The notes under the pieces: generated by a model
What the model was told of the DNA's origin: nothing
Database searches by the model: none
Seen by the model: only the letters and a program-made list of their open reading frames with translations
Made by a program: the position numbers and the translations under genes
Assembly: GCF_034119845.1 (NCBI RefSeq)
Contig: NZ_CP139420.1
Coordinates: 3,846,001 to 3,910,000, forward strand
Direction: 5' to 3'
DNA length: 64,000 nt
Origin: Flavobacterium sp. NG2
GTDB lineage: Bacteria; Bacteroidota; Bacteroidia; Flavobacteriales; Flavobacteriaceae
Part shown: one piece after another, positions 60,243-64,000 of the stretch
Layout of the letters: each line of letters begins with the position of its first letter
Numbering within the stretch: position 1 is the first letter of the stretch

Positions 60243-61694
60243 TTAATCAAGCTTAAAAGCCTTATCGTAATTTGGCATATTAGTACTAAACCACATTTCT
60301 TCTCCTTTTTTATTATCAAACCAAAGCGGTGTTATATGCGTTTCACTCCATTTCTGAGTTTCTTCTACCATTTTTTTCATTAGTTCAGGATACTTAGCAC
60401 TCAAATCTTTAGATTCATTTGGGTCGTTTTTTACATCAAATAATCTCCATTTGCTATTTGGACCACCCGCTTTTACAATTTTAAAATCATCTTTCCTTGC
60501 TCCAACATCTGAGAAACCTGCACGGTAGCGAACCGCATAAATCATATCATCCTTATGTGTATTTTTTCCAGCTAATAGGTTAGACCAAATATCCTTACCA
60601 TCTATTTTTTTTCCGGCAGGAATCGTTGCCCCAGCTAATTTTGCAAAAGTTGGATAAAAATCAATTGCCGAAACAGCATAATCAATACGTTTACCAGCTG
60701 GTACTTTATTTGGCCAATGGAAGAACATTGGTACACGATACCCACCTTCATAAGTATCTCCTTTTGTTCCTCTTAACGGATAGTTATTTGCTCCATGTTC
60801 GATATTTCCACCATTATCACTTAAGAAAATGATTAAAGTATTCTCATATTGCTTTGTTTCCTTCAGTGTTTTTACAATTTCCCCTACACCTCTATCTACG
60901 GCATAAACCATGGCAGCATACGTTCTACGGTCGTTGTCTTTGATGTTTTCAAAAACTTTCAAATCTTCTGCCTTAGCTTCTAATGGAACATGAGGCGCAT
61001 TGTACGCTAAATACATAAAGAACGGCTTCTTCTTTTCTTTAGCTTCTTTAACCACACGAACCGCTTCTCTCGAAAGAGCATCCGTCATGTATTCTGTTTC
61101 TTCAACAACGGTATTGTTATGCAATAAAGGCGTTAAATAAGCATGAATGTTTTTATTCCCATTTTTCACCTGTGCATCATACTGCGCTTTATAATCTGCT
61201 GGGAAATATTTATGACCACCTCCAAGGAAACCATAAAAATCATCAAAACCTCTGCTATTTGGATGAAAAGGCACTCCATAACCTAAATGCCATTTTCCTA
61301 TTGCACTGGTATAATATCCTGCTTTTTGCATGACATCACTAATATATGTTTCTTGAACAGGAATACCATCTTTTAAATTCATACCCACATCAGGAAGGTT
61401 GTAAGGAGCTCCAAATTCATGTGGATAACGTCCTGTCATCAAAGCCGCTCTACTTGGCCCACAAAAAGGATGCGCCACATAAGCTGACGAAAAAATAGTT
61501 CCGCTCTTTGCTAGTTTATCTAATTCTGGAGTGATAATATCTTTAGAACCATTAAATCCTACATCGGCATACCCTAAATCATCACAAAGGACAACCAAGA
61601 TATTTGGTTTTGTTGCTTGTGCCACTATCGGCATCGTTGATATTAAAAACAGGCTCATAAAAGCCAACTTGGTTTGGTTTAATAGTCTTTTCAT
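60243..61694 (-). CDS. secreted formylglycine sulfatase (family S1)
   Basis: A 483-residue sulfatase with a signal peptide (about 1-26). Catalytic Cys78 lies in HPFCGPSRAALMTGRYP and metal ligands in VLCDDLGYADVGF and IFLSDNGGNIEHG. GKWHLGYGVPFHPNSRGFDD and YNAPHVPLE are further conserved elements. It differs clearly from the sulfatases at 32696 and 40921, so the three probably remove sulfate from different positions of carrageenan. It has its own terminator and a 184-nt gap upstream. No GGTAA operator pair is seen in that gap. Confidence 0.93.
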   Translation of the reverse strand: MKRLLNQTKLAFMSLFLISTMPIVAQATKPNILVVLCDDLGYADVGFNGSKDIITPELDKLAKSGTIFSSAYVAHPFCGPSRAALMTGRYPHEFGAPYNLPDVGMNLKDGIPVQETYISDVMQKAGYYTSAIGKWHLGYGVPFHPNSRGFDDFYGFLGGGHKYFPADYKAQYDAQVKNGNKNIHAYLTPLLHNNTVVEETEYMTDALSREAVRVVKEAKEKKKPFFMYLAYNAPHVPLEAKAEDLKVFENIKDNDRRTYAAMVYAVDRGVGEIVKTLKETKQYENTLIIFLSDNGGNIEHGANNYPLRGTKGDTYEGGYRVPMFFHWPNKVPAGKRIDYAVSAIDFYPTFAKLAGATIPAGKKIDGKDIWSNLLAGKNTHKDDMIYAVRYRAGFSDVGARKDDFKIVKAGGPNSKWRLFDVKNDPNESKDLSAKYPELMKKMVEETQKWSETHITPLWFDNKKGEEMWFSTNMPNYDKAFKLD

Positions 61695-61878
61695 TTTATC
61701 TATAATAGGTCAATAATTATTTTTATTCTGCATATTTGATACATAGTTGTCTAAAAAACAAGATCTAATCTTCACCTTTTACGGTAAAAAACTAGCAGTA
61801 ATACAAACTAAACACAATATTTCTAATAAAAAACAATGTATTTTATCAGGTTTCAGTACTATATTACCCCGATAGTAT

Positions 61879-62889
61879 TTACTTCTTTTTTTGCCAAATT
61901 CTCAAATACTCGATTTCAAAATCGATAGTACCGTTTCCTCCGACCTCTTCTTTGGAATCAGGAACTCCATGCCAAGGAAAGGTTTCTTGGTCAAACCAAA
62001 TTTTCAATGGCTTAGTGATTACAAAATTTTCATTGGCTCCATTACCTCCATTTTGCTTTGCAACATCATCATAAGCATTAATTGTTGCTCTAGACACATC
62101 TCTAAATAATTTCCCATCAATATAGATTTTAACCCCATCAGCACTCCACTCAAATCCATAAACATGAAAGGCTGCTGCTACTCTAAACCCTAAGTCGTGA
62201 GACTCTGTATAGGTTGTTCTACCAGCACCTGCACTAGTCCAATCGTGGATGGACCACCAAAGTTCACGTTCTTTACCAGCTGCTTCCTTACTAGGCTGTT
62301 TGTGGTCGCCAAACATTTCAAAAAAATCAAACTCTACATTGGAACCAGTTGCCCAAAAAGAACTTGTTATCTCACAATCTGCCGCTTTTGACTTTACTTC
62401 CAAATAACCATAAGTAAATTCCTTTTTAGAAATGATAGCAGCAGTGGTAATGTTTTCATATTTCACACCATTATCTAATTTGGTCGAAAAATTAAAAGTA
62501 GGCTCCCAACGAGTTTCTAATTTCAACATTCCCTTTTCAACTCGAACATTGTTTGTTGAAAACTGTGAAGGCGCTCTTCCAATAAAATTAGACTGATAAA
62601 CGCCTCCTTTCCCTTGAATATGCCATTTGGTTTCATCCAAAACTGCACCATCAAATTCATCACTCATTTCTTCATTCAAAACCCATTCTCCTGTGTTTTT
62701 TTGATCCGATAATGGTGCATTAGGATTTGGTACAGGATCAACAACTACCGGATCCTTAATAACGTCAATTACCTGAGCATCTTCTTTGGACTTGCTACAA
62801 TTCACTAATGTTAGCATAACAATTCCAAAAACAACTTTAAAAAAAACACCTCTTTTATTCAAATCTCTATCCATTACTTCTATATTCAT
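61879..62889 (-). CDS. GH16 family galactanase, predicted lipoprotein
   Basis: A 336-residue paralogue of the GH16 enzyme at 57035. The N-terminal signal ends in lipobox LVNC (Cys31), then a Pro/Asp/Val-rich linker leads into the catalytic domain, so it is probably tethered to the outer membrane. The active site is Glu186-Phe-Asp188-Phe-Phe-Glu191, again with the beta bulge. FIGRAPSQFSTNN and FDQETFPWHGVPDSKEEV match the paralogue. ATG 62874 (MDRDL) is an alternative start. A GGTAA operator-promoter lies 44 nt upstream of the first ATG. Specificity within agars or carrageenans is not decided by the motif. Confidence 0.87.
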   Translation of the reverse strand: MNIEVMDRDLNKRGVFFKVVFGIVMLTLVNCSKSKEDAQVIDVIKDPVVVDPVPNPNAPLSDQKNTGEWVLNEEMSDEFDGAVLDETKWHIQGKGGVYQSNFIGRAPSQFSTNNVRVEKGMLKLETRWEPTFNFSTKLDNGVKYENITTAAIISKKEFTYGYLEVKSKAADCEITSSFWATGSNVEFDFFEMFGDHKQPSKEAAGKERELWWSIHDWTSAGAGRTTYTESHDLGFRVAAAFHVYGFEWSADGVKIYIDGKLFRDVSRATINAYDDVAKQNGGNGANENFVITKPLKIWFDQETFPWHGVPDSKEEVGGNGTIDFEIEYLRIWQKKK

Positions 62890-62933
62890 TTAAAAAAAAC
62901 AACTAACACACTGACAACTAAAAACATAGCTAA

Positions 62934-62998
62934 CAAATAAAAGAAAACAACGAACAAATAAATCTTATCATTTTACCCTTATCTAGTTCTATTTTACC
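62934..62998 (-). promoter_or_regulatory. GGTAA direct-repeat operator and promoter of the GH16 lipoprotein gene
   Basis: Minus strand: GGTAA at 62994-62998 and at 62973-62977, 21 nt apart. The -7 box TTTATTTG (62934-62941) starts exactly 36 nt after the start of the second repeat, 44 nt before the ATG. Both halves read GGTAAAAT. Confidence 0.72.
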
Positions 62999-63011
62999 TT
63001 TTTAGCTACGC

Positions 63012-63060
63012 CAAAAAAAATCCCGTAAAAAACCAAAACAAATTTTAATTTTCACGGGAT
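63012..63060 (-). terminator. terminator of the iota-carrageenase gene
   Basis: ATCCCGT and ACGGGAT (63054-63060 and 63020-63026) flank an AT-rich loop; on the minus strand a run of T residues follows. Confidence 0.82.
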
Positions 63061-63087
63061 TCAAATACTTACTTCCAAGAAGAAGAC

Positions 63088-64000
63088 TTATAAAATCACT
63101 ATTTTTTTACTCACCTTAGTAGTTCCACTTTTTGCATTTACCAAATAAGTTCCTTTGGCTAAATTTAATTGTGGAAGATTGATTTCGACCCTTGACTTTC
63201 CTTTAAAATCATTCGCATAAACCATTTTACCTGACATATCATAAATCGCTATTGCAACATCTGAAATACCCGCCAAATCAATAGCCAAAAATTCATCATC
63301 ACTTTTAAAAGGATTTGGATACATTTTTAAATTATTATCAATTTCGAAAGTATTTACCGCCAATGCCGGAGGACAGTTGCTGGTATTTACCTGATTATCA
63401 TCTCTTGAAATTACCAAAGAAATTGACCAATCAAAACCTGAAGCATTAGTCTTAAGTTCATTTTCGGTTGGAACATTTATACTGTAATATCCGTCACCCA
63501 CTGCCCCACCGGTGGTACTTGCTCGATAAAGCAATGGAGCTACCGATGGCCCAAGATAAAATGTTTCCATATTAGGAATCGGATTTGGTCTTAATATTTC
63601 CGGATTGGTTCTTAACTTACAAGGCACCCATGGAAATATACCTTGTTTGACATGGGCATTGATTCCATAAGCGGAGGTAATATCAGTTATTCTCGAAGAT
63701 GAATCAAAAAAACCAACTCCTACAAAAGGAGACACTTTGTCGAACGCTTTGTCAATACGCACGGCTGCCATACATCCAGTGGCTTCTATTTTTTGTATAT
63801 CAATCCATCCATTTACAGCACTCCAAGGTTGCAACATAACAGCAGCATTCCCATCAGTACATTTTATATTATATCCAAATATTTCAGACATCTTAGCCAC
63901 TTCCTGAGGAATCACACCTCCTGAAGCACTTACATCGTCACTTTCAAGCCTAAGAGTAACACCACCTCTTAAAGAAGTTAAATTCTTAAAAAGCAACTTC
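63088..64000 (-). CDS. GH82 iota-carrageenase, C-terminal part, with T9SS tail (5' end beyond right edge)
   Basis: About 304 residues remain in the window. LFKNLTSLRGGVTLRLESDD corresponds to the active-site turn of Alteromonas iota-carrageenase CgiA. Its catalytic Glu245 and Asp247 are matched by Glu (63943-63945) and Asp (63937-63939). FGYNIKCTDGNAAVMLQPW, then INAHVKQGIFPW and FYLGPSVAPLLY, also follow CgiA in order. The last about 75 residues (MYPNPFKSDDEF to KKIVIL) are a type IX secretion sorting domain, so the enzyme is secreted or surface-bound. It should cleave beta-1,4 bonds of iota-carrageenan with inversion. Identification rests on remembered CgiA sequence. Confidence 0.88.
   Translation of the reverse strand, partial: KLLFKNLTSLRGGVTLRLESDDVSASGGVIPQEVAKMSEIFGYNIKCTDGNAAVMLQPWSAVNGWIDIQKIEATGCMAAVRIDKAFDKVSPFVGVGFFDSSSRITDITSAYGINAHVKQGIFPWVPCKLRTNPEILRPNPIPNMETFYLGPSVAPLLYRASTTGGAVGDGYYSINVPTENELKTNASGFDWSISLVISRDDNQVNTSNCPPALAVNTFEIDNNLKMYPNPFKSDDEFLAIDLAGISDVAIAIYDMSGKMVYANDFKGKSRVEINLPQLNLAKGTYLVNAKSGTTKVSKKIVIL

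Noticed and set aside
61755..61800. GGTAA-type operator before the 60243 sulfatase
   Set aside because: Only a palindromic ttttacggtaaaa is present; the 21-nt repeat spacing and the -7 box at 36 nt are missing.
63088..64000. Generic T9SS-sorted hypothetical protein
   Set aside because: The ordered similarity to iota-carrageenase, including the ExD catalytic pair, supports a GH82 call instead.

Overview
The window comes from a marine member of the Flavobacteriaceae (Bacteroidota). Evidence: AT-rich DNA, promoters of the Bacteroidota TAnnTTTG (-7) / TTG (-33) type, type IX secretion C-terminal tails, the ribosomal operon with tRNA-Ile and tRNA-Ala in its spacer, and a large locus for sulfated red-algal galactan. 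No phage, plasmid or CRISPR sequence was seen.

Layout. (1) 1-4.9 kb, minus strand: an rRNA operon (16S, tRNA-Ile, tRNA-Ala, 5' four fifths of 23S) with three tandem promoters, followed by about 700 bp of decayed intergenic repeats. (2) 5.5-9.0 kb, plus strand: thrS-infC-rpmI-rplT, with infC apparently starting at AUA. (3) 9.0-16 kb: an accessory block with small lipoproteins, a TPR histidine kinase with its response regulator, a KTSC protein, an orphan HsdR-N-like nuclease and an endonuclease gene broken by one stop codon. Three genes here share one operator-promoter architecture. (4) 16-32.4 kb: housekeeping and envelope genes (dnaB, accA, a membrane phosphoethanolamine/LTA-synthase-type enzyme, an lptF/lptG-type permease, tgt, selO, a HAD phosphatase, DUF892 and OsmC proteins).

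(5) 32.7-64 kb, almost all on the minus strand: a carrageenan utilization locus. It encodes a GH82 iota-carrageenase (cut by the right edge), two GH16 galactanases, GH2, GH110 and GH127 glycosidases, three formylglycine sulfatases, a sugar permease, and the complete cytoplasmic 3,6-anhydro-D-galactose route: dehydrogenase (DauA type), cycloisomerase (DauB type), 2-keto-3-deoxy-galactonate kinase and aldolase. A plus-strand TPR/transmembrane/HTH regulator lies inside it. No SusC/SusD pair is present in the window.

How it fits together: secreted carrageenase and surface GH16 enzymes cut the polymer, sulfatases remove ester sulfate, GH110, GH2 and GH127 release galactose and anhydrogalactose, the permease imports sugar, and the DauA-D set converts anhydrogalactose to pyruvate and glyceraldehyde 3-phosphate. 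Two items stand out. Three promoters of the locus carry the same pair of GGTAA half-sites exactly 21 nt apart, each exactly 36 nt before a TTTG-type -7 box, which defines a probable carrageenan-regulon operator. The locus also contains a flavinylation module: an ApbE FMN transferase beside an exported protein with a candidate FMN-attachment site, next to a Tat-exported FAD oxidoreductase. It suggests extracytoplasmic redox chemistry tied to carrageenan use.
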